DNA of 64,000 bases from Pseudomonadota bacterium. Its GTDB lineage: Bacteria > Desulfobacterota > Binatia > UBA9968. Below are positions 45,171 to 53,392 of the stretch, one piece after another; position 1 is the stretch's first letter; each line of letters begins with the position of its first letter. The notes beneath the pieces are model-generated. The model did no database searches. It was not told the origin of the DNA and saw only the letters and a program-made list of their open reading frames with translations. The DNA is taken from positions 62,001 to 126,000 of the forward strand of contig JAJPJQ010000023.1 of the NCBI GenBank assembly GCA_021324155.1, in the 5' to 3' direction. The position numbers and the translations under genes were made by a program.

Positions 45171-45448
45171 GCGCAAGATTCAAGCCGGGCGACCGCGTGC
45201 TGGTGAAGATGGAAGACCGCCCCGGCCACATCCGCACGCCATGGTATGTGCGCGGCAAGCGCGGCTGGATCGAGCGCGTCTACGGCGAGTTTCGCAACCC
45301 CGAAACACTCGCATACGGCGGCGACGGCCTGCCGAAGCGCCCGCTCTACCTGGTCGGCTTCGAGCAGTCGCAAGTTTGGAACAAATACGAAGCGGCGAAA
45401 GACAAGCTCTTCATCGATATCTACGAGCATTGGCTCGAGCCCGCGTGA
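45167..45448 (+). CDS. Nitrile hydratase beta-chain C-terminal half as a separate subunit (ScnA-like)
   Basis: The protein is 93 residues from GTG 45167, in a GTGA overlap with the previous stop; an in-frame ATG at 45155 is possible but starts inside the preceding gene. It corresponds to the SH3-like C-terminal domain of nitrile hydratase beta chains: FKPGDRVLVKMEDRPGHIRTPWYVRGKRGWIERVYG, then YLVGFEQSQVW, and the end FIDIYEHWLEPA. It is complete for that domain and so is not a degraded fragment. Confidence 0.85.
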   Translation: MSARFKPGDRVLVKMEDRPGHIRTPWYVRGKRGWIERVYGEFRNPETLAYGGDGLPKRPLYLVGFEQSQVWNKYEAAKDKLFIDIYEHWLEPA

Positions 45449-45460
45449 AAGGAAATCGAC

Positions 45461-46102
45461 ATGAGCGACACGCACGACAAATCCGGGGAGCACGGCCACG
45501 AGCATCCGCGGCACGAGCTCGGCTACTACGCCCGGCGCATCTACGCGATCCGCGATCTGCTGCTGGAGAAAAAGGTGCTCACGCAGGAAGACATTCAGGA
45601 GCAGATCGATTATCAGGAGCAGCGCTCGCCCGCCAATGGCGCGCGCATCGTCGCGCGCGCGTGGGTCGATCCCGACTTCAAGGCGCGGCTTATCAAAGAT
45701 CCTAAAGCCGCGTGCGCCGAACTCGGCATCGACGCGACGAGCCTGAACGAATTCGTCGTGCTGGAGAACACCGACAAAGTCCGCCACATGGTCGTGTGCA
45801 CATTGTGCTCCTGCTATCCCCGGCCGATCCTCGGCCGGCCGCCGGACTGGTACAAGAGCCTCAACTACCGCTCGCGCGCGGTCAGCGACCCGCGCGGCGT
45901 CATGCGCGAATTCGGCCAGAGCGTCGGGCCGGACGTCGAGGTCCGCGTGCACGACAGCACCGCCGACATCCGTTATCTCGTGCTGCCGATACGGCCGTCC
46001 GGCACCGAAGGCCTGAGCGAGAGACAACTCGCGAAGCTCGTCACGCGCGACAGCATGATCGGCGTCGTCGATGCGCTGCCGGCGAGCGCTGCGCGCGCGT
46101 AA
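45461..46102 (+). CDS. Cobalt-type nitrile hydratase / thiocyanate hydrolase catalytic subunit
   Basis: The 213-residue protein carries the metal-binding claw VCTLCSC, with Cys113, Cys116, Ser117 and Cys118; the Thr in CTLC is the mark of the cobalt-type rather than iron-type enzymes. YPRPILGRPPDWYKSLNYRSRAVSDPRGVMREFG follows, the conserved C-terminal part of the fold. The N-terminal helix is long and rich in His (GEHGHEHPRHELG). Nitrile hydratases hydrate nitriles to amides; thiocyanate hydrolase makes carbonyl sulfide and ammonia. The gene order N-beta, C-beta, alpha is that of scnBAC. Which reaction it performs is not decided by the sequence. Confidence 0.88.
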   Translation: MSDTHDKSGEHGHEHPRHELGYYARRIYAIRDLLLEKKVLTQEDIQEQIDYQEQRSPANGARIVARAWVDPDFKARLIKDPKAACAELGIDATSLNEFVVLENTDKVRHMVVCTLCSCYPRPILGRPPDWYKSLNYRSRAVSDPRGVMREFGQSVGPDVEVRVHDSTADIRYLVLPIRPSGTEGLSERQLAKLVTRDSMIGVVDALPASAARA

Positions 46103-46157
46103 AAAGACCCGCTGCGGGTATTTGCTCTGGGCTCCCGCTCCGGGTTAAAATAACCTG
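46103..46157 (+). terminator. Weak hairpin after the nitrile-hydratase-family operon
   Basis: A small ACCC/GGGT stem with a five-base loop (46109-46121) is followed by ATTTGCTCT. A second small stem GGTTA/TAACC (46143-46155) covers the region before the next GTG. Either may separate the operon from the TonB-like gene, but neither is strong. Confidence 0.3.
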
Positions 46158-46988
46158 GTGAGCGCTGCGCGTAATCCGCTCTTTTCGTTCCTTTTAGCCT
46201 CCACCGCACTGCACCTGGCGCTGATGTTCGCGTTGCACGGGCGGTCGCTCAGGCCGCCGGTAATCGAGCAGATTCCGATCGAGATACTCGCGGCGCCGGA
46301 GCCGCCTGCGCCGGCCGTCGAAAAACCCGCGCCGCGACGCAGCCCTCCGCCGCCGCGAGCCAAGGCGCCGCGCGGTGACACGCCCACCCGCGCCGAATTG
46401 CCGCCCGGGCAGCACGCCAAAATCGATCGCTCCGGCGTCGAAGCGCCGCCCAAAAAGATCGCCAAAAAAGAGCCGCCGCCCGTAGAGAAAAACAGCGAGG
46501 AAGAGGAGGAGACGAAAACGCCGCGCGTCGCGACAGCGGACAACGGCCAGGCCGTCATTCAGCAGATGCCCACGTTGAAAGATCTTCTGCCGCCGGGGAT
46601 GAGGATGGCGAATAAAAATGGCGTGGAAGAGCAGGCGCCGATACGTCTGGACAGCCGCGATCCGCGCTATGTGGAATATTTAAGCCGCGTAAGGCAGGCG
46701 CTGAAGCTGGCTTGGGCCGATCCGACGATCGCCAGATCCGCGGTGCGGTCTTACGGCATCGACGGCAGGCTTATCGTCCGGTTTACGCAGACCGACACCG
46801 GCGAGCTCGACGAGCTTTACATCACGCGAACGTCCGGCTACGCCATGCTGGATCAGGAGGCGCTGCGTGTCGTCGCCGCCGCGGCCCCGAATTTCGGCCG
46901 GCCGCCTCGATCGTATGGCAAGCGCACGTTCGAGGTCACATTCATCTACGAGAAAAATACGATCTCTTATACCTTCACGCCGCGGTAA
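46158..46988 (+). CDS. TonB/TolA-type energy transducer, C-terminal TonB domain
   Basis: The 276-residue protein has one N-terminal membrane helix (LFSFLLASTALHLALMFAL), a Pro/Lys-rich periplasmic arm (EPPAPAVEKPAPRRSPPPPRAK and KEPPPVEKN), and a C-terminal TonB-like domain with LSRVRQALKLAW and RLIVRFTQTDTGELDELYITRTSGYAMLDQEALRVVAAAAP. Such proteins carry proton-motive energy to outer-membrane receptors. The start is GTG. No ExbBD or receptor genes adjoin it. The relation to the preceding enzyme genes is unclear. Confidence 0.85.
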   Translation: MSAARNPLFSFLLASTALHLALMFALHGRSLRPPVIEQIPIEILAAPEPPAPAVEKPAPRRSPPPPRAKAPRGDTPTRAELPPGQHAKIDRSGVEAPPKKIAKKEPPPVEKNSEEEEETKTPRVATADNGQAVIQQMPTLKDLLPPGMRMANKNGVEEQAPIRLDSRDPRYVEYLSRVRQALKLAWADPTIARSAVRSYGIDGRLIVRFTQTDTGELDELYITRTSGYAMLDQEALRVVAAAAPNFGRPPRSYGKRTFEVTFIYEKNTISYTFTPR

Positions 46989-47000
46989 TCGGGCGCGCGC

Positions 47001-47909
47001 TCAGTTCGCCGAGTTCTTGCCCTTGTACTTTTTCAACACCCGGATGAACGCCTGAACGAGCGGCGTTTTCTGCCGGCTCTTGTGGACGGCGATGTAGTTG
47101 CTGCGCTTGAGCTTCAAGTCCGGCACTTTGAGAATCTTCAGGTGCCCCGCCTCCACGTCGCTCATGACGTGACACTTCGCGATGAAGCCGATGCCGAGTC
47201 CGCCGGCGACGGCGCTGCGCACCGCGTCGCGCGCGCCGATGCCCAGTTCGAGATGGGGGGTGAACGGAACGCCGAGCTTGGCGAAGCGGTCTTCGATCAT
47301 GTCGCGCACCAGGCTGCCGCCCCTTTCCTCCGTGATGATCGACTCGCGCGCGATGCGCATGAGCGGCACCGAGCTCTTGCTGGCGAGCGGGTGGCGCGGC
47401 GAAGCGATCGCGACGACGTCTTCCTGATGGCACGCCTCGCCCATGATGAGCGGCGACTTCGGCGCGCGCCCGAGGATCGCGACATCGAGCTCGCCGTCGA
47501 GGAGGCTCTTCTCGAGGCTCACGCTCGTGGCGATCCTAAGCGTCATGTCGACCCACGAGAACTCGCGCTTGAACTGCTCGGCGACGAAAGGAAAAAACGA
47601 CGCGGCCGCGACCGCCGAACCGCCGACCGCGAGGCGCCCTTTCTTCAGCCCCTTGAGCTCGTCCATCCGCTCCTTCAGGCCCTCGGCCTTGGCGAGAATG
47701 TCTTCCGCGTCTTGCAGCAACAGCTCACCCGCGGCCGTCAGATTGATTTTGTGCCCGAGCTTTTCGAACAGCCGCACCTCCAGGTCCTGCTCGAGGTCCT
47801 TGATCACGAGCGAGACCGACGGCTGGCGCACGCCGAGCCGCTCGGCGGCCTGGGTGAAGCTTTTGATCTTCGCCACCGTCGTGAAGACTTTAAGTTGATG
47901 AAGAGTCAT
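47001..47909 (-). CDS. LysR-family transcriptional regulator
   Basis: This 302-residue protein has the LysR HTH at its start (MTLHQLKVFTTVAKIKSFTQAAERLGVRQPSVSLVIKDLEQDLEVRLFEK) and the two-lobe effector domain after it. It is on the minus strand just downstream of gcvPB with a 74-base gap that holds its own promoter. Regulated genes could be gcv or the operon on the other side; the sequence does not say. Confidence 0.93.
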   Translation of the reverse strand: MTLHQLKVFTTVAKIKSFTQAAERLGVRQPSVSLVIKDLEQDLEVRLFEKLGHKINLTAAGELLLQDAEDILAKAEGLKERMDELKGLKKGRLAVGGSAVAAASFFPFVAEQFKREFSWVDMTLRIATSVSLEKSLLDGELDVAILGRAPKSPLIMGEACHQEDVVAIASPRHPLASKSSVPLMRIARESIITEERGGSLVRDMIEDRFAKLGVPFTPHLELGIGARDAVRSAVAGGLGIGFIAKCHVMSDVEAGHLKILKVPDLKLKRSNYIAVHKSRQKTPLVQAFIRVLKKYKGKNSAN

Positions 47910-47951
47910 AGGTAAGAGTATCCCCTTTCAATGGCAAATAATTGGATTATG

Positions 47952-47980
47952 GCTATAGCAGGAACTGAAATTGACGTCAA
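47952..47980 (-). promoter_or_regulatory. Promoter of the LysR gene with a palindromic box
   Basis: On the minus strand TTGACG (47975-47980), a 17-base spacer and TATAGC (47952-47957). The -35 lies within the perfect palindrome TTGACGTCAA (47971-47980). A palindrome over the -35 is where an autoregulating LysR protein would bind; that is an inference. Confidence 0.5.
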
Positions 47981-47983
47981 ATA

Positions 47984-49456
47984 TCAATCGCCGCCGCCGG
48001 GCTCCCAGCGGAGGACGGGGCGCCGGGCGGCGCGCGCCTCGTCGAGGCGGCCGACGGGGGTGGTGTGCGGCGCGGATTTGACGACGGCGGGCTCTTCCTT
48101 CGCCTCGCGCGCGATGGCGGTCATCGCGTCGGCGAAGGCGTCGAGCGTTTCGCGCGTCTCGGTCTCCGTGGGCTCGATCATGAGCGCGCCGGAGACGACG
48201 AGCGGAAAATAAATTGTGGGCGGGTGAAAGCCGTAGTCGAGCAGACGCTTGGCGATATCTAGGGTCGTGACGCCATCTTTCTGCTGGTTTCGGTCCGTGA
48301 ACACGCATTCGTGCATCGACGGCTCGGGCGACGGCAGGAAATACGTGTTCTCGAGGCGCTTGCGGACATAATTCGCGTTCAGCACCGCCATCCGGCTCGC
48401 GTCTTCGAGGCCGTCCGAGCCGAGCGAGATCATGTACGTGTAGGCGCGGACGAGAATGCCGAAATTGCCGAAGAACGAGCGCACGCGGCCGACGGACTTT
48501 GGGAAGTCGTCGCGCAGCTCGCAGCGGTCGCCGCTTTTAACGATGCGCGGCACGGGCAGGTAATCCTTGAGGTGCGCCTTTACCCCGACGGGGCCGGCCC
48601 CCGGACCGCCGCCGCCGTGCGGCGTCGAAAAGGTCTTGTGGAGGTTGATATGGAGCACGTCCACGCCCATGTGGCCGGGCTTGGCGATGCCCATGAGCGC
48701 GTTCAAATTCGCGCCGTCGAGATAAACGAGCCCGCCGCGGCGGTGCACCGCGTCGGCGATCGCCTGGATATGGCGCTCGAAGACGCCGAGCGTGTTCGGA
48801 TTGGTGATCATGAGCGCCGCGACATCTTCGGACATCGCGCGCTCGACCGCTTCCGGCTCGATGATGCCCTGCTTGTTCGACGGGATCTGGACGACGTCGT
48901 AGCCGCACAGCGTCGAGCTCGCGGGATTGGTGCCGTGCGCGGTGTCGGGCACGAGGATCTTCTTGCGCGGATTTCCCCGCTCGGCAAGAAACGCGCGGAT
49001 GAGCATGAGGCCGGTGAGCTCGCCCTGCGCGCCGGCCGCGGGCTGCAGCGTGACTGCGTCCATGCCGGCGATCTCGGCCAGCATCGTTTCAAGCTCGGTC
49101 AGGAGCTCGAATGCGCCGGGAATCAATTCCGGCGGAATCAGCGGATGGAGCAGCGCGAAGCACGGCATGCGCGCGGCCACTTCGTTGACTTTGGGATTGT
49201 ATTTCATCGTGCACGAGCCGAGCGGATAGAACTGGCTCTCGATCGAGAAATTGAGGTGCGAGAGCCGCGTGAAGTGGCGCAGCACCTCGAGCTCGCCCAT
49301 CTCGGGAAAGCCCGCGATCTCCTCGCGCGACAGCGCGTCGGGAATCCCGCTCGCGCCTGTCTCCTCGGGCCAGAAAAAAGCGCTTCTGCCGGGCGAGCCG
49401 CTCTCGAAGATCAACGCCTGCGGCCCGCGGCTACCGCGCTGCGAAGGTTCCGACAA
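47984..49456 (-). CDS. gcvPB: Glycine dehydrogenase (decarboxylating) subunit 2
   Basis: The C-terminal half of the P-protein of the glycine cleavage system, encoded apart from its N-terminal half as in many bacteria. The 490-residue protein contains the PLP lysine Lys274 in HINLHKTFSTPHGGGGPG. LGSCTMKYNPK near residue 80 and PDTAHGTNPAS near 170 are family motifs. The start appears to be TTG at 49456 because LIFESGSPGRSAFF near residue 15 is a conserved N-terminal segment and no upstream ATG fits. It overlaps gcvPA by 26 bases. Confidence 0.95.
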   Translation of the reverse strand: MSEPSQRGSRGPQALIFESGSPGRSAFFWPEETGASGIPDALSREEIAGFPEMGELEVLRHFTRLSHLNFSIESQFYPLGSCTMKYNPKVNEVAARMPCFALLHPLIPPELIPGAFELLTELETMLAEIAGMDAVTLQPAAGAQGELTGLMLIRAFLAERGNPRKKILVPDTAHGTNPASSTLCGYDVVQIPSNKQGIIEPEAVERAMSEDVAALMITNPNTLGVFERHIQAIADAVHRRGGLVYLDGANLNALMGIAKPGHMGVDVLHINLHKTFSTPHGGGGPGAGPVGVKAHLKDYLPVPRIVKSGDRCELRDDFPKSVGRVRSFFGNFGILVRAYTYMISLGSDGLEDASRMAVLNANYVRKRLENTYFLPSPEPSMHECVFTDRNQQKDGVTTLDIAKRLLDYGFHPPTIYFPLVVSGALMIEPTETETRETLDAFADAMTAIAREAKEEPAVVKSAPHTTPVGRLDEARAARRPVLRWEPGGGD

Positions 49457-50777
49457 GTTCCTCGATCTCCTGTTCTTCGTTCATTTCCGTCACGCACACG
49501 AGCAACGCATCGCGCATCTCGGGATACCATTTTTCCAGCTCGACGCCGGGCACGATGCGCTTCGCGAAGAAGCGGCTACGGCGCTCGCTTAGACGATCGA
49601 CGTTCACCACGAACTCGTTGAAAAAAGGCCCGCTGAACGCCGGCGCGAGGCCGGCTTCCTCGACGAGACGGTCGCGCACCCGATGCGCGCGGCGCGCGTT
49701 GACCTCCGCGAGACGGCGCATGCCCGACTTGCCGAGCAGCGACATGAAGACCGTCGACGCGAGCGCGCAGAGGCTCTGGCTCGTGCAGATATTGGAGGTC
49801 GCCTTCTCGCGGCGGATGTGCTGCTCGCGCGTGGAGAGCGTGAGCACGAAACCGCGCCGGCCTTCGCCGTCGACTGTTTCGCCGACGAGCCGGCCCGGCA
49901 GGCTGCGCACGAATTTTTTTTGCGACGCGAAAAAACCGTAGCCGGGACCGCCGAGCGACATCGGAACGCCGAGGCTCTGCCCTTCGCCGACGGCGATGTC
50001 GGCGCCCCACGCGCCGGGCGGCTTCAAGAGCGCGAGCGACAGCGGCTCGGTCGTCACAGTCGCGAGCAGCGCGCCGTGGCGGTCGCAGGCGGCGCGCAGC
50101 GGCGCGAGTTCCTCGACCACGCCGAAAAAATTGGGGTAGCCGACGACGACGCACATCGCCCGGTCGTCGAGCGCGCGCGCGAGCGCGTCCGCGTCCGTCG
50201 CACCGTTCGCCGAAAAGGGAATCTCGACCAACTCGACGTCGATGAGATTGCGCAGGAACGTCGCGATCACCTGCCGGTACTGCGGATGCAGGGCGCGCGA
50301 GACGAGCACGCGATGGCGACCGTCTTGTATCCGGCGCGCCATCAGCACCGCCTCCGCCGCGGCGGAGGCGCCGTCGTAGACGCCGGCGTTCGCGACCTCC
50401 ATGCCGGTGAGCTGGCAGACGAGCGTCTGGAACTCGTACATCGCCTGCAGAGTGCCTTGGCTGACCTCGGGCTGATAGGGCGTGTACGACGTGGCGAACT
50501 CGGCGCGCGAGATGATCGCGTCGACCGCGCTCGGGATCGCGTGATGATAGATGCCGCCGCCGAGAAACAAGCTCCAGTCCTGCGCCGAGGCGTTTTTCCC
50601 GGCGAGCGCCGCCATTCGCCGCTTGACGGCGACCTCCGTGAGGCCTTGCGGCAGCGCAATTTGGGCGTTCTGTCTAAGCGCGGCGGGAATATGCCGGATC
50701 AGATCCTCGAAGGCGGAGGCGCCGATAGTGCGGAGCATCCGCTCCTTGTCGGCGGCGGTGTGGGGGGTATAGCGCAT
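49431..50777 (-). CDS. gcvPA: Glycine dehydrogenase (decarboxylating) subunit 1
   Basis: The N-terminal half of the P-protein, 448 residues. Typical segments are YTPHTAADKERMLRTIG at the start, FLGGGIYHHAIPSAVDAIISRAEF, TSYTPYQPEVSQGTLQAMYEFQTLVCQLTGMEVANAGVYDGASAAAEAVLMA, and GPGYGFFASQKKFVRSLPGRLVGET. With gcvPB it decarboxylates glycine and passes the methylamine to the lipoyl group of GcvH. Confidence 0.97.
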   Translation of the reverse strand: MRYTPHTAADKERMLRTIGASAFEDLIRHIPAALRQNAQIALPQGLTEVAVKRRMAALAGKNASAQDWSLFLGGGIYHHAIPSAVDAIISRAEFATSYTPYQPEVSQGTLQAMYEFQTLVCQLTGMEVANAGVYDGASAAAEAVLMARRIQDGRHRVLVSRALHPQYRQVIATFLRNLIDVELVEIPFSANGATDADALARALDDRAMCVVVGYPNFFGVVEELAPLRAACDRHGALLATVTTEPLSLALLKPPGAWGADIAVGEGQSLGVPMSLGGPGYGFFASQKKFVRSLPGRLVGETVDGEGRRGFVLTLSTREQHIRREKATSNICTSQSLCALASTVFMSLLGKSGMRRLAEVNARRAHRVRDRLVEEAGLAPAFSGPFFNEFVVNVDRLSERRSRFFAKRIVPGVELEKWYPEMRDALLVCVTEMNEEQEIEELVGTFAAR

Positions 50778-50786
50778 GCAGAGGAC

Positions 50787-51248
50787 CTATTTCTCGTCCT
50801 CGTCGTCGTCATCGTCGTCCTCTTCTTCGTTGTCGTCGTCGTCGTCGTCGTCTTCGTCTTCCTCTTTCTGCTGCTCGATGTATTCGGCGTACTCCTCGGC
50901 GTTCATGAGATCCTTGAGATCGTCCATATCGGTCATCTCGACCTTGATCATCCAGCCGTCGCCGTAGGGATCGTCGTTGATCGTCTCCGGATTCTCCGGC
51001 AGCACGTCGTTCACTTCGACGACCGCGCCGGACACGGGCGCAAAGACGTCGGACACGGCTTTCACGGACTCCACCGCGCCGAACGGGTCGTCTTTAACGA
51101 CCTTTTCGCCGACTTCCGGCAATTCGACGTATACGACATCTCCGAGCTCGTGCTGCGCGAACTCGGTGATGCCGATGATGGCGATCTTGTCCTCGACCAG
51201 CACCCATTCGTGCTCTTTGGAATACTTCAGTCCGTCGGGGAACTCCAT
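50787..51248 (-). CDS. gcvH: Glycine cleavage system H protein with a long acidic tail
   Basis: GcvH carries the lipoyl arm that shuttles the aminomethyl group between P and T proteins. The lipoylated lysine is Lys63 in GAVESVKAVSDV. The core of about 128 residues has the normal H-protein length and ends near AEYIEQQKEE. A tail of about 25 Asp and Glu residues then follows, ending EDEK. The tail is coded by a near-perfect GAC/GAT/GAA trinucleotide tract at 50790-50864. A GGAGGG ribosome binding site precedes the ATG. Confidence 0.95.
   Translation of the reverse strand: MEFPDGLKYSKEHEWVLVEDKIAIIGITEFAQHELGDVVYVELPEVGEKVVKDDPFGAVESVKAVSDVFAPVSGAVVEVNDVLPENPETINDDPYGDGWMIKVEMTDMDDLKDLMNAEEYAEYIEQQKEEDEDDDDDDDNEEEDDDDDDEDEK
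50790..50864 (-). repeat. Trinucleotide tract coding for the acidic GcvH tail
   Basis: Read on the plus strand this is mostly GTC and TTC/CTC triplets, so on the coding strand mostly GAC, GAT, GAA and GAG codons. Such tracts slip easily in replication, so tail length may vary between strains. Confidence 0.8.
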
Positions 51249-51292
51249 CGTGACCCTCCTGAGATCGATTTAGTACGGCTTTTCACTCGCGA

Positions 51293-51332
51293 GTTTCTGG
51301 TTTCAAGTATGATTCAGATAAAAATAAGTCAA
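51293..51332 (-). promoter_or_regulatory. Candidate promoter of gcvH, overlapping repeat copy B
   Basis: The 132-base gap between gcvT and gcvH has TTGACT (51327-51332) and, after 17 bases, TACTTG (51304-51309) on the minus strand. The -10 is poor and lies in the GTTTC-type repeat copy B (51293-51308), which matches 9198-9213 at 15 of 16 bases. A separate promoter would let gcvH-gcvPA-gcvPB be expressed apart from folD-gcvT. Confidence 0.35.
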
Positions 51333-51380
51333 GCCCTTTTCGGCTTTTCTTGAGCGGAAAATTTTAACCTCAAAATATGG

Positions 51381-52499
51381 TTATTGCGGCCGGCGGTAAA
51401 ACGGCAGCGGCACGACGCGCGCGCGGGCGCGGCGCTCGCGGATCTCGACCTCGACTTCCGTCCCCGGGGCGGCGTGCTCGCTTCCGACGTAGGACATCGC
51501 GATCGCCTTGCCGAGGGTCGGCGACTTGGTCCCGCTCGTCACCTCGCCCGTGCGCTTGCCGCCGGCGAAGACCGAATAGTGCGCGCGGGCGATGCCGGGA
51601 TCGATCAGCTCCAGACCGACAAGCTTTCGCTGGACGCCGTTTTCCTTCTGCCGCACCAGAGCGTCGCGACCCAGGAATTCCGCCTTGGAAAATTTCACGA
51701 CCCAATCGAGCCCCGCCTCGAGCGGCGTGGTCGTGTCGTCGAGCTCGTGGCCGTAGAGCGCCAGCGCGCGCTCGAGTCTCAGCGTATCGCGGGCGCCGAG
51801 GCCTGCCGGTTTGAGGCCGTCGCTCTCGCCCGCGTCGAGCAGCGCATTCCACAGCTTTTCCGCATCTTCGGCTTCGCAAAAAAGCTCGAAGCCGTCTTCG
51901 CCGGTGTAGCCGGTGCGCGCGACGAGCGAGCGGATGCCCCCGACGTCGCCGAAAAAAAAGTAGAACGACTTGACGTCCTTCAGCGGCGTCGGCGTCAGCG
52001 GCTGAAGAATTTTTTCAGCCGCCGGGCCCTGAAGCGCGAGCTGCGCATAGCGCGCGCTCGTATTCTCGACCGGAACATCGGACGGAGCATGGCCGCGAAT
52101 CCAATCGAAATCTTTATCGGTGTTCGACGCGTTGACGCAGATGAAGATAGCGCCCGGCTTGAGCGGATAGACGACGATGTCGTCGACCGCGCCGCCCCGC
52201 TCGTTCAGCAATAAATTATATTGCGCCTGGCCGGGCTTCGCGCGCGCGAGGTCATTCGGCGTCAGCTTCTGGCAGAAATCGAAAGCGCCTTCGCCGAGGA
52301 CTTCGACCTCGCCCATGTGGCTCACGTCGAAAAGGCCGGCGCGCGACCGCACCGCCAAGTGCTCGTCGATGACGCCGCTGTATTGCACGGGCATCTCCCA
52401 GCCGGCGAACTCGACCATCTTCGCCCCCAGGCGTCGATGGACGTGATAGAGCGGGGTTCTTTTCAGTTTCGGAGCCTGGGCTGCGGCTGGCGCGCTCAC
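51381..52499 (-). CDS. gcvT: Aminomethyltransferase (glycine cleavage T protein)
   Basis: GcvT moves the methylene group from lipoyl-GcvH to tetrahydrofolate. The 372-residue protein has LKRTPLYHVHRRLGAKMVEFAGWEMPVQYSG and HEDLAVRSRAGLFDVSHMGEV-type segments near the N-terminus (HLAVRSRAGLFDVSHMGEV here) and the C-terminal KRTGEVTSGTKSPTLGKAIAMSYV. The start is GTG. It follows folD by nine bases. Confidence 0.95.
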   Translation of the reverse strand: MSAPAAAQAPKLKRTPLYHVHRRLGAKMVEFAGWEMPVQYSGVIDEHLAVRSRAGLFDVSHMGEVEVLGEGAFDFCQKLTPNDLARAKPGQAQYNLLLNERGGAVDDIVVYPLKPGAIFICVNASNTDKDFDWIRGHAPSDVPVENTSARYAQLALQGPAAEKILQPLTPTPLKDVKSFYFFFGDVGGIRSLVARTGYTGEDGFELFCEAEDAEKLWNALLDAGESDGLKPAGLGARDTLRLERALALYGHELDDTTTPLEAGLDWVVKFSKAEFLGRDALVRQKENGVQRKLVGLELIDPGIARAHYSVFAGGKRTGEVTSGTKSPTLGKAIAMSYVGSEHAAPGTEVEVEIRERRARARVVPLPFYRRPQ

Positions 52500-52508
52500 A
52501 CGATTGGT

Positions 52509-53369
52509 CTAGCCTTCCCGCTGCAGCGATTCCTTCGCCGCGCGCAGGGTGTTGAACAAAAGCATGGCGATCGTCATGGGTCCGACGCCGCCGGGAACGG
52601 GCGAGATGTACGACGCGCGCTCTTTGGCAGCTTCGAACTCGACGTCGCCGGAGAGTTTTCCCGTCGGCAGCCGGTTGACGCCGACGTCGATCACGACCGC
52701 GCCGGACTTGATCCAGTCGCCGCGGACGAGCGCGGCCTTGCCGATGGCGGCCACGACGATGTCGGCGCGGCCGACTTCTTCTTTCAAATTGGCGGTGCGC
52801 GAGTGGCAGATCGTCACCGTCGCGTGTCGCTCGAGCAGCATGAGCGCGACCGGCTTGCCGACGATGTTGCTGCGGCCGATCACGGTCGCGTTCTTTCCTT
52901 TCAAGTCGCATTCGACGGAATCGAGCAGCTTCATGATGCCCATCGGCGTGCACGGCCTGAAACCCTCGCCGCCGGAAAGCAGCATGCCCTGGTTGACGGG
53001 ATGAAAACCGTCGATGTCTTTTTGCGGCGACACGGCGAGAAGAACTTTTTCCGGGCTGATGTGCGCCGGCAGCGGCAGCTGGACGAGAATGCCGTGGATG
53101 TCGCGGTCGCGATTGAGCTTCTGAATGAGCGCCAGGAGCTCGCGCTCCGAAACCGACGCCGGAAGCAGATGCTCCTCCGAGCGCATGCCGACTTCTTTGC
53201 AGGCTTTCTCTTTATTCTTGACGTAGAGATGAGAGGCGGGATCGTCGCCGACGAGCACGACGCCGAGGCCGGGCGACATTCCCCATCTGCGTTTCAATCC
53301 TTCGACTTCGTCTTTGATCTCCGATTGCAGCGCGCGCGCAACCGCTTTGCCGTCGATAATTGTGGCCAT
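52509..53369 (-). CDS. folD: Bifunctional methylenetetrahydrofolate dehydrogenase / cyclohydrolase
   Basis: FolD oxidises the methylene-THF made by the glycine cleavage system and hydrolyses the product to 10-formyl-THF. The protein is 286 residues from the ATG at 53369, which has a GGGGAAA site just before it; a TTG at 53390 is less likely. Motifs are [23 protein letters not shown] with the catalytic Lys, [11 protein letters not shown]-type segment ([12 protein letters not shown]) and [17 protein letters not shown]. It is first in the one-carbon cluster. Confidence 0.97.
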   Translation of the reverse strand: MATIIDGKAVARALQSEIKDEVEGLKRRWGMSPGLGVVLVGDDPASHLYVKNKEKACKEVGMRSEEHLLPASVSERELLALIQKLNRDRDIHGILVQLPLPAHISPEKVLLAVSPQKDIDGFHPVNQGMLLSGGEGFRPCTPMGIMKLLDSVECDLKGKNATVIGRSNIVGKPVALMLLERHATVTICHSRTANLKEEVGRADIVVAAIGKAALVRGDWIKSGAVVIDVGVNRLPTGKLSGDVEFEAAKERASYISPVPGGVGPMTIAMLLFNTLRAAKESLQREG

Positions 53370-53392
53370 AATTTCCCCGATCGAACTCAAAC

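Noticed and set aside
46103-46157. A strong terminator after the nitrile-hydratase-family operon
   Set aside because: The stems are short and the T-tract is poor, so it is listed only with low confidence.
50776-50967. A plus-strand frame coding for a long run of serines
   Set aside because: It is the antisense reading of the GAC/GAT tract in gcvH and has no independent support.
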